Shown here one piece after another: positions 18,629 to 27,464 of a stretch of 64,000 nucleotides of DNA (the stretch's first letter is position 1; the number at the start of each line of letters is the position of its first letter). Source of the stretch: Alcaligenaceae bacterium (GTDB lineage: Bacteria; Pseudomonadota; Gammaproteobacteria; Burkholderiales; Burkholderiaceae_B); assembly GCA_030538235.1 (NCBI GenBank), contig JAUNUJ010000002.1:248001-312000 (forward strand), read 5' to 3'. The translations under genes were made by a program, and so were the position numbers. The notes beneath the pieces were generated by a model. That model saw only the letters and a program-made list of their open reading frames with translations. It did not search any database and had not been told where the DNA came from.

Positions 18629-19027
18629 CTACCACTCACCACTCATCTCGGTAAAACGCTCCATATCGCGACGCTGACGCTTGGTCGGGCGACCTGTACG
18701 AAGTTGGTGAGCCGGTTCAGGAGCAAGACGACGCATCTCGGCACGGTGCTCACGCTCGGCGATACTTTCCGGCGTCTCTTCATATAACTGCTGGGCGACA
18801 GGCGCAGGACCACGCACCTGGCTTAAGCCCTTAACTACCACGGTTTTATACTCACGCGACATTTTTATTAAAATGATGTCACCGATTTTAACCTCACGTG
18901 CCGGCTTAACATTTTGGCCATTTATCTGCACACGGTCTTTATCAATATTTTGTACCGCGAGAGAACGAGTCTTAAAGAAACGCGCTGCCCATAGCCACTT
19001 ATCGATACGTACTTTGTCCGAATCCAT
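18629..19027 (-). CDS. hslR: Ribosome-associated heat-shock protein Hsp15 (S4 domain)
   Basis: A 132-residue S4 RNA-binding protein. The motif RIDKWLWAARFFKTRSLA at the N-terminus and a basic C-terminal tail (RPTKRQRRDMERF) match Hsp15. Hsp15 binds free 50S subunits carrying a nascent chain and helps rescue stalled translation, typically after heat shock. It is monocistronic here, divergent from the DUF3025 gene. A weak hairpin lies past the stop, but I would not call it a terminator. Confidence 0.92.
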   Translation of the reverse strand: MDSDKVRIDKWLWAARFFKTRSLAVQNIDKDRVQINGQNVKPAREVKIGDIILIKMSREYKTVVVKGLSQVRGPAPVAQQLYEETPESIAEREHRAEMRRLAPEPAHQLRTGRPTKRQRRDMERFTEMSGEW

Positions 19028-19111
19028 AAATTCCGATATCTCCTAAAAAGATTCAACGCTTCAGTCTATATTACAATAGCGTGGCGATTAATTTCTTATT
19101 CTACCTCTGTT

Positions 19112-19870
19112 ATGCTTTTGCCCGAACTCCGAGATTTAGATTTATCAGCACCTTATTGCGACCATTGGCGAGGCTTAATCGAGGCCTCTTTAGTTGATAT
19201 CCCTCACGCCTCATCGGTCAATGGCTTATTAAATCAGCTCAAAGCGGCTGACTTTCCTAAACACTTTGTACCCCAAGCAGATTTAGCAGAAGGTGAGGCC
19301 TACGAAAGTTTCATATTTAAAACAAATGGCATTCCGACGCGTGATGGTCCTCACGACTATTTCAATGGCTTGTGCTGGTTTTTATTCACAAAGTCCAAAC
19401 TACAACTCAATCGAGTCCAAGCAGCACAAATTCATAAAGATGGCGTACACAACAAACGCGGCCCGGTACGTGATGCCATTACCATCATGGATGAAAACGG
19501 TCTTCTACTGGCTTGCTCCGATGAGCTATGGGAAGCGCTGACTAAAAAAGACTGGCATGGCGCCTTTGTGGCGTTAAGACATCATTGGCAAGATAGCAAC
19601 GCAGTGGTTTTCGGTCATGCCCTGATTGAGAAACTGCTTAATCCCTACAAAGGCATTTGCGCTCACGTGCTACGGGTACCACAGCAAGGCCGCGGTTTTG
19701 ACTTAGACGCGGTTGATGAGTGGCTAAGCACCTTTCTAAGCGAAGAAAATCTAGCCACCAAACCCTATATCCCGGTACCTATTTTCGGCATACCGGGTTG
19801 GCATAAACAACAGCATGAGGCGGACTTTTATCAGGACACCGAGGTATTTAGACCGCCACGTCTTAGATAA
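19112..19870 (+). CDS. DUF3025 family protein
   Basis: A 252-residue cytoplasmic protein that fits the DUF3025 family: PHDYFNGLCWFLFTKSKLQLN, then GPVRDAITIMDENG, and a C-terminal PVPIFGIPGW. The family is common in beta- and gammaproteobacteria and its function is unknown. There is no signal peptide or membrane helix. The conserved His, Asp and Trp residues suggest an enzyme, but that is inference. The gene stands alone, divergent from hslR. Confidence 0.82.
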   Translation: MLLPELRDLDLSAPYCDHWRGLIEASLVDIPHASSVNGLLNQLKAADFPKHFVPQADLAEGEAYESFIFKTNGIPTRDGPHDYFNGLCWFLFTKSKLQLNRVQAAQIHKDGVHNKRGPVRDAITIMDENGLLLACSDELWEALTKKDWHGAFVALRHHWQDSNAVVFGHALIEKLLNPYKGICAHVLRVPQQGRGFDLDAVDEWLSTFLSEENLATKPYIPVPIFGIPGWHKQQHEADFYQDTEVFRPPRLR

Positions 19871-19989
19871 AGTCTCAAAAATGACGTCTTGCATTGATCT
19901 CAGTTAAAGGATGCATAAGCTAAATACAACAAAAGCAGATGATTTTTAGTATCATCATAATCCATCCGGTCCCTGCTTTAAATAATAGC

Positions 19990-20008
19990 TCAATTGATTA
20001 TCATTATC
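19990..20008. promoter_or_regulatory. Fur-box-like sequence upstream of the GntP-family permease
   Basis: Positions 19990-20008 match the 19-base Fur consensus at 14 of 19 positions by my count, with the right half (GATTATCATTATC) nearly complete. It lies 65 bp before the permease ATG, where a repressor site could act. AT-rich DNA gives such matches by chance, so this is only a candidate. Confidence 0.3.
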
Positions 20009-20073
20009 TCAGTGATGACATGATATCTTTCTGATTCAGACCGAGCAATCATCAAGTTTTTGGAGCAGTTTCT

Positions 20074-21462
20074 ATGAGTACCTTGGCTATATTAATATCA
20101 CTCATTCTACTAATGTACCTTGCCTATAGAGGTATTTCAGTTTTAATTTTAGCGCCGATCTTGGCCGCCTTAGCGGTTTTATTATCAGGCGATATTGGTC
20201 TAATGCTACCCATCTACACGGAAACCTTTATGGGAGCTCTTGGTAATTATTTACTGAATTTCTTCCCTGTTTTCCTCTTAGGGGCAATTTTCGGTCAACT
20301 GATTGCCGATTCGGGTGCTGCTTCTAGTATTGCCACTTGGTTTACTAAGATATTAGGTCCTAAACACGCTATTTTGACCGTGGTCCTTGCCTGCGGTGCA
20401 CTAACCTATGGGGGTGTTTCCTTATTTGTTGTGGCTTTTGCAATTTTTCCTATTGCTAAGTTTATGTTTTATCAAGCCAATATACCCAAACGGTTGATTC
20501 CCGGCGCCATTGCATTAGGTGCCTTTACCTTTACCATGACTGCCTTACCCGGTACGCCGGCTATTCAAAACGCAATCCCTATTCCCTATTATGGAACCAA
20601 CGTCTTTGCCGCCCCTGGCTTAGGAGTGATTGCCTCTATCCTGATGTTTAGTACCGGTTGGTTGTGGCTTAATAGTCGAGCCAAAGCAGCTCAAAAAGCA
20701 GGTGAGGGTTATGGCGAACACAATGACGGGGTCGAGCATGAGCATCTTGACCATAAACATCAAATGCCTATTTTCTTGGCCTTCTCTCCACTTCTCTTAG
20801 TCATCTCGATAAATGCTTTATTTACTTATGTGATTTTCCCAAACATGGACTTCTCTGAGATCAACCAAGCCTTTGCTAACATTGATCCAAGTAAAAGACT
20901 CGGTATCTGGGCAATTATTATTTCTTTAGTACTCTCATCGGTGTGGTTAATTGCTATTGCCTTACCTCGCTTCAATCATCTGCGCAGCACTATTAATAAA
21001 GGCACCTTAGGTTCGATGTTACCGGCCTTTAATACCGCCTCCGAAGTGGGCTATGGCGCCGTTATTGCGGGACTTGCCGGCTTTGCCATTTTAAAAGACT
21101 TTGTTTTAAACGTCGCCCCTAATAACCCCCTCATTTCTGAGGCCGTGGCAATGATAACCTTAGCAGGAATCACCGGCTCCTCATCTGGCGGTTTAAGCAT
21201 TGCCTTAGAGACCTTAGGTGCTGATTATCTACGTCTTGCACTAGAAAATAACATTAGCCCTGAGCTCTTACACCGTGTCGCTGTGATAGCCGCTGGCGGC
21301 TTTGACACACTCCCACACTGCGGAGCAATCATCACACTATTATCTATTTGTGGTATGAACCATCGCCAATCTTATATGAATATTGCCGCAGTCACCATTG
21401 TCGGCCCTGTCCTGGCCTTGATCACTGTGATCATCCTAGGCACCGTATTTGGTTCTTTCTAA
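20074..21462 (+). CDS. GntP-family permease
   Basis: A 462-residue integral membrane protein with about 12 hydrophobic segments. It fits the gluconate:proton symporter (GntP) family, whose members import gluconate and other hydroxy- or keto-acids. The central loop is unusual: residues about 211-230 are rich in His, Glu and Asp (EHNDGVEHEHLDHKHQ), which could bind metal. The conserved glycine-rich stretches (CGALTYGGVSLFVVAFA, AGITGSSSGG) are intact. The ribosome-binding site TGGAG is well placed. A strong terminator follows 21 bp after the stop. Substrate cannot be told from sequence. Confidence 0.88.
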   Translation: MSTLAILISLILLMYLAYRGISVLILAPILAALAVLLSGDIGLMLPIYTETFMGALGNYLLNFFPVFLLGAIFGQLIADSGAASSIATWFTKILGPKHAILTVVLACGALTYGGVSLFVVAFAIFPIAKFMFYQANIPKRLIPGAIALGAFTFTMTALPGTPAIQNAIPIPYYGTNVFAAPGLGVIASILMFSTGWLWLNSRAKAAQKAGEGYGEHNDGVEHEHLDHKHQMPIFLAFSPLLLVISINALFTYVIFPNMDFSEINQAFANIDPSKRLGIWAIIISLVLSSVWLIAIALPRFNHLRSTINKGTLGSMLPAFNTASEVGYGAVIAGLAGFAILKDFVLNVAPNNPLISEAVAMITLAGITGSSSGGLSIALETLGADYLRLALENNISPELLHRVAVIAAGGFDTLPHCGAIITLLSICGMNHRQSYMNIAAVTIVGPVLALITVIILGTVFGSF

Positions 21463-21483
21463 TTCACAAACCACATCATACAT

Positions 21484-21514
21484 AAAAAAAGCACTGAATT
21501 CAGTGCTTTTTTTT
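21484..21514. terminator. Bidirectional intrinsic terminator
   Basis: A perfect inverted repeat around GAATTC with stem GCACTGAATTCAGTGC, flanked by seven A on the left and eight T on the right. It separates the convergent permease and TauE-like genes and can terminate both. Confidence 0.92.
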
Positions 21515-21519
21515 ATGTG

Positions 21520-22350
21520 CTAAATCACCCCAAAGGCAATCAATGAGGTTCTCAACATATAGAGACAAATAAAGGCCAAGACAGCGGCAAAGATTCTCTT
21601 AATACGCTCAACCGGCCAAGTATGGGCATACTTAGCGCCAAGCGGTGCCATCAACATGCTGGTCGAGATAAGAACCAATAAAGCCGGCCAATACACGTAA
21701 CCCAACATACCCGGCTGCATACCGATATCCTTGATTCCGGAATAAATAAAGCCGATGCTATTTGCCACCGCAATCGGAAAACCTAGTGCCGCAGACGTAC
21801 TCACGGCATTGCGAATATTGACATTACACCAAACCAAAAACGGCACGGTCAGGAAACCACCACCCGCACCGACCAAACCGGAGACAAAACCGATGACCGT
21901 CCCCATGGCGGCGGTCCCTAAAAAACCCGGCAATTGACGCGATGGTTTAGGCTTTCTATTGACCGCCATATTGTACGATGAATAGGCCATAAAAAAGGAA
22001 AAAACCAAGGCTAACCAAGCGGTACTAATAAAGGAAAAGACCACCCCACCGGATAAGAAACCGCCTAGAAAGACACCCGGCACTAGCATCCCGACCACCG
22101 GCCACAAAATCCCGCCGCGCTTATGGTGAGCGCGCATACTGGATAAAGAGGTAAAGCAAATCATCGCCATCGACGTGGCAATACATGAATGCACCACCAA
22201 CTCAATCGGCATCCCCTTCCAGGTAAACAACATGGTTAAAAACGGCACCAGAATCATGCCGCCGCCCACGCCCAAAAGACCGGCCATAAAGCCGCCAATA
22301 GCACCCAGCACCAATAAGTACATCGCTAGGTCAACGCTAAAAGTCATCAT
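21520..22350 (-). CDS. TauE/SafE-family sulfite/organosulfur anion exporter
   Basis: A 276-residue membrane protein with about eight helices and the two duplicated family motifs: GAIGGFMAGLLGVGGGMILVP near the N-terminus and GFVSGLVGAGGGFLTVPFLVW in the second half. TauE/SafE proteins export sulfite, sulfoacetate or related anions. No taurine or sulfonate genes are nearby, so the substrate is open. The gene is convergent with the permease at the shared terminator. Two adjacent ATGs (22350, 22347) are possible starts. Confidence 0.88.
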   Translation of the reverse strand: MMTFSVDLAMYLLVLGAIGGFMAGLLGVGGGMILVPFLTMLFTWKGMPIELVVHSCIATSMAMICFTSLSSMRAHHKRGGILWPVVGMLVPGVFLGGFLSGGVVFSFISTAWLALVFSFFMAYSSYNMAVNRKPKPSRQLPGFLGTAAMGTVIGFVSGLVGAGGGFLTVPFLVWCNVNIRNAVSTSAALGFPIAVANSIGFIYSGIKDIGMQPGMLGYVYWPALLVLISTSMLMAPLGAKYAHTWPVERIKRIFAAVLAFICLYMLRTSLIAFGVI

Positions 22351-22403
22351 CAGTTAACTTCTCGGGTAGCTTGCGCCAAACCCAAGCCTATTGTTGATTG
22401 TTG

Positions 22404-23171
22404 TTATTTTAAATTACCCGATAGGAACTGCTGTAAGCGCAAGCTCTTCGGATTATTTAAGACCTCAGACGGCGTACCCTGCTCCTCAACTAATCCCTGA
22501 TGCAAGAACATCACCTGAGTCGCAATATTGCGTGCAAAACCCATCTCATGCGTGACCACAATCATGGTGCGGCCCTCTTCGGCTAATTCCTGCATGACTT
22601 TTAGTACCTCACCAACCAACTCGGGGTCAAGTGCCGAGGTCGGTTCATCAAATAGCATCACTTCCGGCTCCATTGCCAAGGCGCGAGCAATGGCTACGCG
22701 TTGCTGTTGGCCACCGGAGAGTTGAGCGGGGTATTTGGACTCGGCCTCGGGTGGCAGACCGACTTTCTTCAAATAGATGCGGGCACGTTCGATGGCATCC
22801 TCTTTTTTAACCCCTAAGACATGAACCGGCGCTTGAATCACATTATCCAGCACGGTCATGTGAGCCCACAAGTTAAAGTGCTGGAACACCATCGCCAGCT
22901 TGGTGCGAAACTTTTGTAAGGCTTTTTTATCGCTGACTTGAAGATAGCCCTTTTTGTCTTTGACTAAGGGTAGAGCAGTGCCATTAAGGATGATTTTGCC
23001 CTCATTGGCCTGTTCCAAGAAATTGATGCATCGTAAAAAAGTACTTTTACCGGAACCGCTGGAACCGATAATCGCCACCACATCACCGGCCTTTGCTTGT
23101 AAGCTAACGCCTTTTAGAACCTCGTGATCGCCGTAAGACTTATGAATATCCAGAACTTCTAATTTATACAT
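22404..23171 (-). CDS. Polar amino-acid ABC transporter, ATP-binding protein
   Basis: A 255-residue ABC ATPase of the HisP/ArtP/GlnQ class. Walker A GSSGSGKST is at residues 36-44, the signature LSGGQQQR near 165 and Walker B VMLFDEPTSALD near 185, all intact. The inserted LPLVKDKKGYLQVSDK segment is typical of HisP-like proteins for histidine, lysine, arginine and ornithine. It is the last gene of a four-gene leftward operon and overlaps the preceding permease gene by 8 bp. It powers import through the two permeases. Confidence 0.94.
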   Translation of the reverse strand: MYKLEVLDIHKSYGDHEVLKGVSLQAKAGDVVAIIGSSGSGKSTFLRCINFLEQANEGKIILNGTALPLVKDKKGYLQVSDKKALQKFRTKLAMVFQHFNLWAHMTVLDNVIQAPVHVLGVKKEDAIERARIYLKKVGLPPEAESKYPAQLSGGQQQRVAIARALAMEPEVMLFDEPTSALDPELVGEVLKVMQELAEEGRTMIVVTHEMGFARNIATQVMFLHQGLVEEQGTPSEVLNNPKSLRLQQFLSGNLK

Positions 23172-23913
23172 TGTTAACTACCTGTTTCTCATCTTTTGAG
23201 CTAAGCACGAGATACGCTAAAGCCCGTTTTTCTATTTTTCTAAATAAGGCCACAATCACAAAGGCCACGACCATGTAAATTAAGGCAGCAATGCCATAGG
23301 CGATAAAGGCTTGATAAGTGGCCGAATAAGCATCACGTGCGACCTTTAAAATATCCGGTACCGTCGCCGCAAAGGCTAATGACGTGGTATGCAACATCAA
23401 AATCACTTCATTACTATAGGCCGGTATGGAACGTCGCAACATGGAGGGAATAATTATCCGTGTATAAAGCTGCCATTTGCTCATCCCATAAGCTCTAGCC
23501 GCTTCAATCTCACCCTTGTTGGTGGTTCGTATAAAGCCGGCAAACATTTCGGTTGTGTAGGCAGTGGTATTGAGGGTCAAGGCTAAAATCGCGCAGTAGT
23601 AGCCATTAATAAAGAACGCACTCAATAAAGGCGTCCCTCGGACCACCTCAAGACTCATTAAACCACTGTAAATCAGCAACAGCTGAATATAAAAAGGGGT
23701 TCCTCTAAAGACATAGGTAAAGAGCCAAATCGGCCCTTTGATAAAGAGGTTTTTTGATACCCGACCGACCGCCAACAGCACCGACAATGCAAAGCCGAAC
23801 AATAAGGAAACAACTAAAATCCACAAGGTCACGGCCAAACCCGAGACTTCGAAACCGTCCCAGAACAAGAACGCTTGCCAATAATCCTGCCAAATCTCAA
23901 TAAATCTGTCCAT
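23164..23913 (-). CDS. Polar amino-acid ABC transporter, permease (HisM-like)
   Basis: A 249-residue inner-membrane permease with five to six helices. It has the HisM-type EAA loop (EIEAARAYGMSKWQLYTRIIIP) that contacts the ATPase, and RGTPFYIQLLLIYSG near residue 89. It pairs with the permease encoded just upstream (6 bp gap) to form the heterodimeric channel. The basic-amino-acid assignment rests on resemblance to HisM/ArtM and on the neighbouring genes. Confidence 0.93.
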   Translation of the reverse strand: MDRFIEIWQDYWQAFLFWDGFEVSGLAVTLWILVVSLLFGFALSVLLAVGRVSKNLFIKGPIWLFTYVFRGTPFYIQLLLIYSGLMSLEVVRGTPLLSAFFINGYYCAILALTLNTTAYTTEMFAGFIRTTNKGEIEAARAYGMSKWQLYTRIIIPSMLRRSIPAYSNEVILMLHTTSLAFAATVPDILKVARDAYSATYQAFIAYGIAALIYMVVAFVIVALFRKIEKRALAYLVLSSKDEKQVVNNV

Positions 23914-23919
23914 CGCTGC

Positions 23920-24612
23920 TTAATCCAATTCAAATTTAGCAGCACCGGCTGAATAACGTCGCTCTAAAAACCAAAGAGCGATATTTGACAGCGAGGTCAG
24001 AACCAAATAAATCACTCCGGCCAGCAGGATAAATTTAAACATATCGCCTGTCGCCCGACCCGCATCTTGAGTGGCCTTGACCAAATCACTCAAACCGATA
24101 ATTGAGACTAAGGCGGTGGCTTTTAAAACCACTAACCAGTTATTACCGATACCAGGAATCGCATAACGCATCATTTGTGGAAATAAAATTCTGCGAAAAA
24201 TCTGGCTTGGACTCATACCATAAGCCATACCCGCCTCGATTTGCCCCTTTGGCACCGACAAAAAAGCACCTCTAAAGGTTTCCGTAAAGTAGGCGCCATA
24301 AATTAAGCCGATCACGATCACACCGGCCCAAAAAGGATCGATTTGAATCACCCGCCAGCCTAGGGCATCGGTTACTTGGTTTAAGCCCATCTGAATACTA
24401 AAAAACAGCAACAACATCAAGACTAAATCAGGCACAGCACGAATAATGGTGGTGTAAACCGTCGCAATCCCTCGCAACAGCGCACCACCAAACAACTTAG
24501 CACTCGCGCCAAGTAACCCTAAAACAAAGGCCAATAAAACGGACAAAAGGGCTAACTGAATCGTCGCCCAAGTGCCGCTTTTAATGAGTTCCCAATAACC
24601 GTCTAAGAACAC
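23920..24612 (-). CDS. Polar amino-acid ABC transporter, permease (HisQ-like)
   Basis: A 230-residue permease of the HisQ/ArtQ type. It has five predicted helices, the EAA loop GQIEAGMAYGMSPSQIFRRILFPQ, and IIRAVPDLVLMLLLFF around residue 58. The start codon is GTG at 24612. It lies 20 bp after the binding-protein gene and 6 bp before the second permease, so all four genes are clearly one operon. Confidence 0.93.
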   Translation of the reverse strand: MFLDGYWELIKSGTWATIQLALLSVLLAFVLGLLGASAKLFGGALLRGIATVYTTIIRAVPDLVLMLLLFFSIQMGLNQVTDALGWRVIQIDPFWAGVIVIGLIYGAYFTETFRGAFLSVPKGQIEAGMAYGMSPSQIFRRILFPQMMRYAIPGIGNNWLVVLKATALVSIIGLSDLVKATQDAGRATGDMFKFILLAGVIYLVLTSLSNIALWFLERRYSAGAAKFELD

Positions 24613-24632
24613 AATGAACTCAATCCATCCAA

Positions 24633-25424
24633 TTATTTAACAACAGAGATCTCGCCTTCTTGGAAATACTTCTCAGCGAACTGCTCAATCAAGCCCTCAT
24701 CCTTGAGTTCCTTAATCGCCGCGTTGATTTTGTCCTTGAGCTCAGTGTCGTCCTGACGTAGACCGATAGCGATTTCGTTATTCATAATCGGATCATTAAT
24801 AATTGGCTCTCCCACAAAAGCGTAGGCCTCACCGTCCGCTGTGCTTAGCAAGCCCTCAACGGCATTAGGTGATTCAAACAAAATAGCATTGACGCGACCG
24901 ACTTTTAGATCCGCAATGGTTTGCGATTGATCCATATAAGAGGTTACACGTACGCCTGAACGTCTATCCCAACGTTGACGAGCATAGGTTTCCTGCACCG
25001 AACCCTGTAACACACCCACGGTCTTACCCTTAAGTGACTCATCGCTACCGTCAATACCGCTGTCTTTAGCAGCCACTAACTGACTACTGACTTCATAGAG
25101 AGGCTCAGTAAAATCAATTACCTTTTTACGCTCTTCTGTCACGGTAATTGCCGAGTGGGCCAAATCAAATTTACGTGCTAATAAACCGGGAATTAAACTG
25201 TCAAAAGGCTGCTCAATCCATACGCACTTCATAGCCAGTTTTTCACAAATGGCATTGCCGATATCAATATCAAAACCGGCTAACTCACCACTAGGTAATT
25301 TGTACTCAAACGGCGCATAAGCCGCTTCGGCACCAATGCGCAACTCCGTCTGATCTTGGGCCGTAACTGAAAAAGACGCTAAAGCAAAAAGTGAGGCGGC
25401 AACTAAGGAAGTTAATTTTTTCAT
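24633..25424 (-). CDS. Polar amino-acid ABC transporter, periplasmic binding protein
   Basis: A 263-residue periplasmic binding protein. The signal peptide ends near residue 22 (SVTAQ). The mature part begins with the usual ELRIGAEAAYAPFEYKLPSGELAGFDIDI pattern of ArgT/HisJ/ArtJ. Two cysteines lie close together (NAICEKLAMKCVW), as in ArgT-like proteins. It captures a cationic amino acid, probably lysine, arginine, ornithine or histidine, and delivers it to the two permeases downstream. The ribosome-binding site GGAGG is strong. It is the first gene of its operon. Confidence 0.93.
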   Translation of the reverse strand: MKKLTSLVAASLFALASFSVTAQDQTELRIGAEAAYAPFEYKLPSGELAGFDIDIGNAICEKLAMKCVWIEQPFDSLIPGLLARKFDLAHSAITVTEERKKVIDFTEPLYEVSSQLVAAKDSGIDGSDESLKGKTVGVLQGSVQETYARQRWDRRSGVRVTSYMDQSQTIADLKVGRVNAILFESPNAVEGLLSTADGEAYAFVGEPIINDPIMNNEIAIGLRQDDTELKDKINAAIKELKDEGLIEQFAEKYFQEGEISVVK

Positions 25425-25650
25425 AATCCCTCCGGTCGGATTTTTTATTTATTAAAGGCTTGATTTTACAGTCTTAGCCACAAACTGCAAAGAGTACCCT
25501 AAACCCTTGATGTTACATGAATTAACAATCGCTGTTCTGAAAATATGCTGAAGTGAGAGCAATGTCAATTGATTTTCTTCAAATCGTCATTTGTCGTGAT
25601 TAATCTATTTAAGCGTCGAGCTTAATTTTGAACGTTTCTTGGAATTAACA

Positions 25651-25983
25651 ATGAAAAAAACCGAATTCAATCGCCAAGGTTTGCTAAGAAAAATAACCAA
25701 TATCGCGCTAAAAGCCGGCAAACCAATTATCGAAAAGGCGTTACAGCTTTTTTACGCTGCCCAGAGCCCGGCAACCCCGCCTTGGGCTAGGCGCGTGATT
25801 TATGGCGCCTTGGCGTATTTAGTCCTACCCATCGATGCGATTCCTGACTACCTGCCGGCGCTTGGTTTCACCGATGATTTAGGTGTTATCACCGCGGCAC
25901 TGGCGACCGTGGCCTCTTATATCACCCCTGAAATTAAAGCCAAATCCAAAGACAAGGTCAATCTGTGGTTCCACAAAAGCTAA
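25651..25983 (+). CDS. DUF1232 (YkvA-like) membrane protein
   Basis: A 110-residue protein with the DUF1232 core: PPWARRVIYGALAYLVLP, then DAIPDYLPALGFTDDLGVI. One or two hydrophobic helices are present. Family members are widespread small membrane proteins of unknown role. The ATG at 25651 is chosen over a TTG at 25639. The gene precedes the DUF2868 gene by 81 bp on the same strand and might be co-transcribed. Confidence 0.85.
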   Translation: MKKTEFNRQGLLRKITNIALKAGKPIIEKALQLFYAAQSPATPPWARRVIYGALAYLVLPIDAIPDYLPALGFTDDLGVITAALATVASYITPEIKAKSKDKVNLWFHKS

Positions 25984-26064
25984 TCACAAGACAAAGTGTG
26001 GAATAATATCATGATTTGAACAAGGCAAAACCCTGAACTTGATATCGCGTTTTACACACCACAC

Positions 26065-27453
26065 ATGACTACATTTAACGAGCTTTGGCAAACAGAGGCA
26101 ATTCGCTTAAAAGAGCATCACCATGGTCCCATGGATGATTCGGCGTATATCTATGCCTTGCGCGCCCAAGATCTCAGCCCAGAGCAGAAAATCATCACTC
26201 GCGCTCAGCGCCTGGCCAATGCTTCCGGCTTAAGTCAAGAAATTGTTCATTACCGCAGCTTAACTAAGTATTCTTTTTTGATTTTAGTTGTTTTGTCCGT
26301 AGTTAGCGGCATTGGTTTGGCCTCTGCCGGTCTCGGAAACAGCAACGATGATGTTAATCTTCTCAGTGCTTGGATTGCTATTTTAGGTTTGCATATCTTG
26401 AGTTTTATGATTTGGCTGTTCTTTTTATTTATCCCTAAGCGCAGTGACAAGGACTATCCGCTACTCGGTCAAGTCTGGATCTGGTTAACCAAAAAGTTGT
26501 CACGCGGCCCTCATGCCACGATGGTACCTAATGCTCTCTTCAGTCTTAGCCGTCAACAACGCTCAACTGCTTGGCTTTTATCCGCCGCCAGTCACTTTAT
26601 GTGGTTAGTGATCTTAGGCGCTGCCCTACTCACGGTATTCTTTCTCCTATCAACAAGGAGCTACACCTTTGTTTGGGAAACCACGATTCTCTCGGCATCG
26701 ACGCTGGAAGATATCGCCACTATTCTTGGTGTATTACCGGCTCTCTTGGGCTTTCCGATGCCTCAAGTCTCTGATTTAATTGGCGCCGGAGCGGTGCTCG
26801 ACTCAAAGGTACATGCCTCTTGGTCCCACTGGCTAATTGGCCAAATTGTGGTCTATGGCCTTTTATTACGCTTGATAGCTTTTATCATCAGTTTCCTTAT
26901 CGGCCGTATACGACTAGCGCGTACGGCGATTGATATTGACTCTACTGCCTACGCACCGCTATTAGCTCGCTTGGAGCCGGTCGCGATCAGTACCGGGATA
27001 GATTCTCCGGCGCCTACGATTACTGCAGCGGAACTACCTAAAGCCTCAGCGGATTTTTCGGGTAATGGCACGCTGATCGTGGGGATTGAGCTCGATCCGG
27101 ATGAAAAATGGCCACTCTTTGAGATGACTGCCAATAACAAGCTAATAGACGGCGGCAATATTGAAAGTCGCGAGCAACGTCATACCCTATTGAGTGAGCT
27201 CGGTCAAAGAAATGAGCCCTTGCAACAAATCCTGTTTGTTTGCGATGCTGAACAAACCCCGGACCGCAGTCATTTAAACCTGATGCAGACCATTGCTCAT
27301 TTTGGGCAAAAGCACTTTGTTTTGCTGATTAATCGCCACGCCCCCGAACGCGATAAAAGCGAGTTGTGGCTTAAGTCACTGGATGATTCGGGTCTGCAGC
27401 GAGAAGCCATTTTTCTGGACCAAGAAGCAGCTTATAATATGCTTAATTATTAA
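26065..27453 (+). CDS. DUF2868 family membrane protein
   Basis: A 462-residue inner-membrane protein with four hydrophobic segments (near 70-90, 105-125, 175-195 and 255-275) and a soluble C-terminal domain from about residue 300. The arrangement and the N-terminal QTEAIRLKEHHHG agree with DUF2868. Genes of this family are commonly paired with a DUF3482 GTPase gene, as here (11 bp downstream), so the two probably act together, perhaps with the GTPase docking on the cytosolic domain. No function is established. Confidence 0.85.
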   Translation: MTTFNELWQTEAIRLKEHHHGPMDDSAYIYALRAQDLSPEQKIITRAQRLANASGLSQEIVHYRSLTKYSFLILVVLSVVSGIGLASAGLGNSNDDVNLLSAWIAILGLHILSFMIWLFFLFIPKRSDKDYPLLGQVWIWLTKKLSRGPHATMVPNALFSLSRQQRSTAWLLSAASHFMWLVILGAALLTVFFLLSTRSYTFVWETTILSASTLEDIATILGVLPALLGFPMPQVSDLIGAGAVLDSKVHASWSHWLIGQIVVYGLLLRLIAFIISFLIGRIRLARTAIDIDSTAYAPLLARLEPVAISTGIDSPAPTITAAELPKASADFSGNGTLIVGIELDPDEKWPLFEMTANNKLIDGGNIESREQRHTLLSELGQRNEPLQQILFVCDAEQTPDRSHLNLMQTIAHFGQKHFVLLINRHAPERDKSELWLKSLDDSGLQREAIFLDQEAAYNMLNY

Positions 27454-27464
27454 GCACAAAAACT

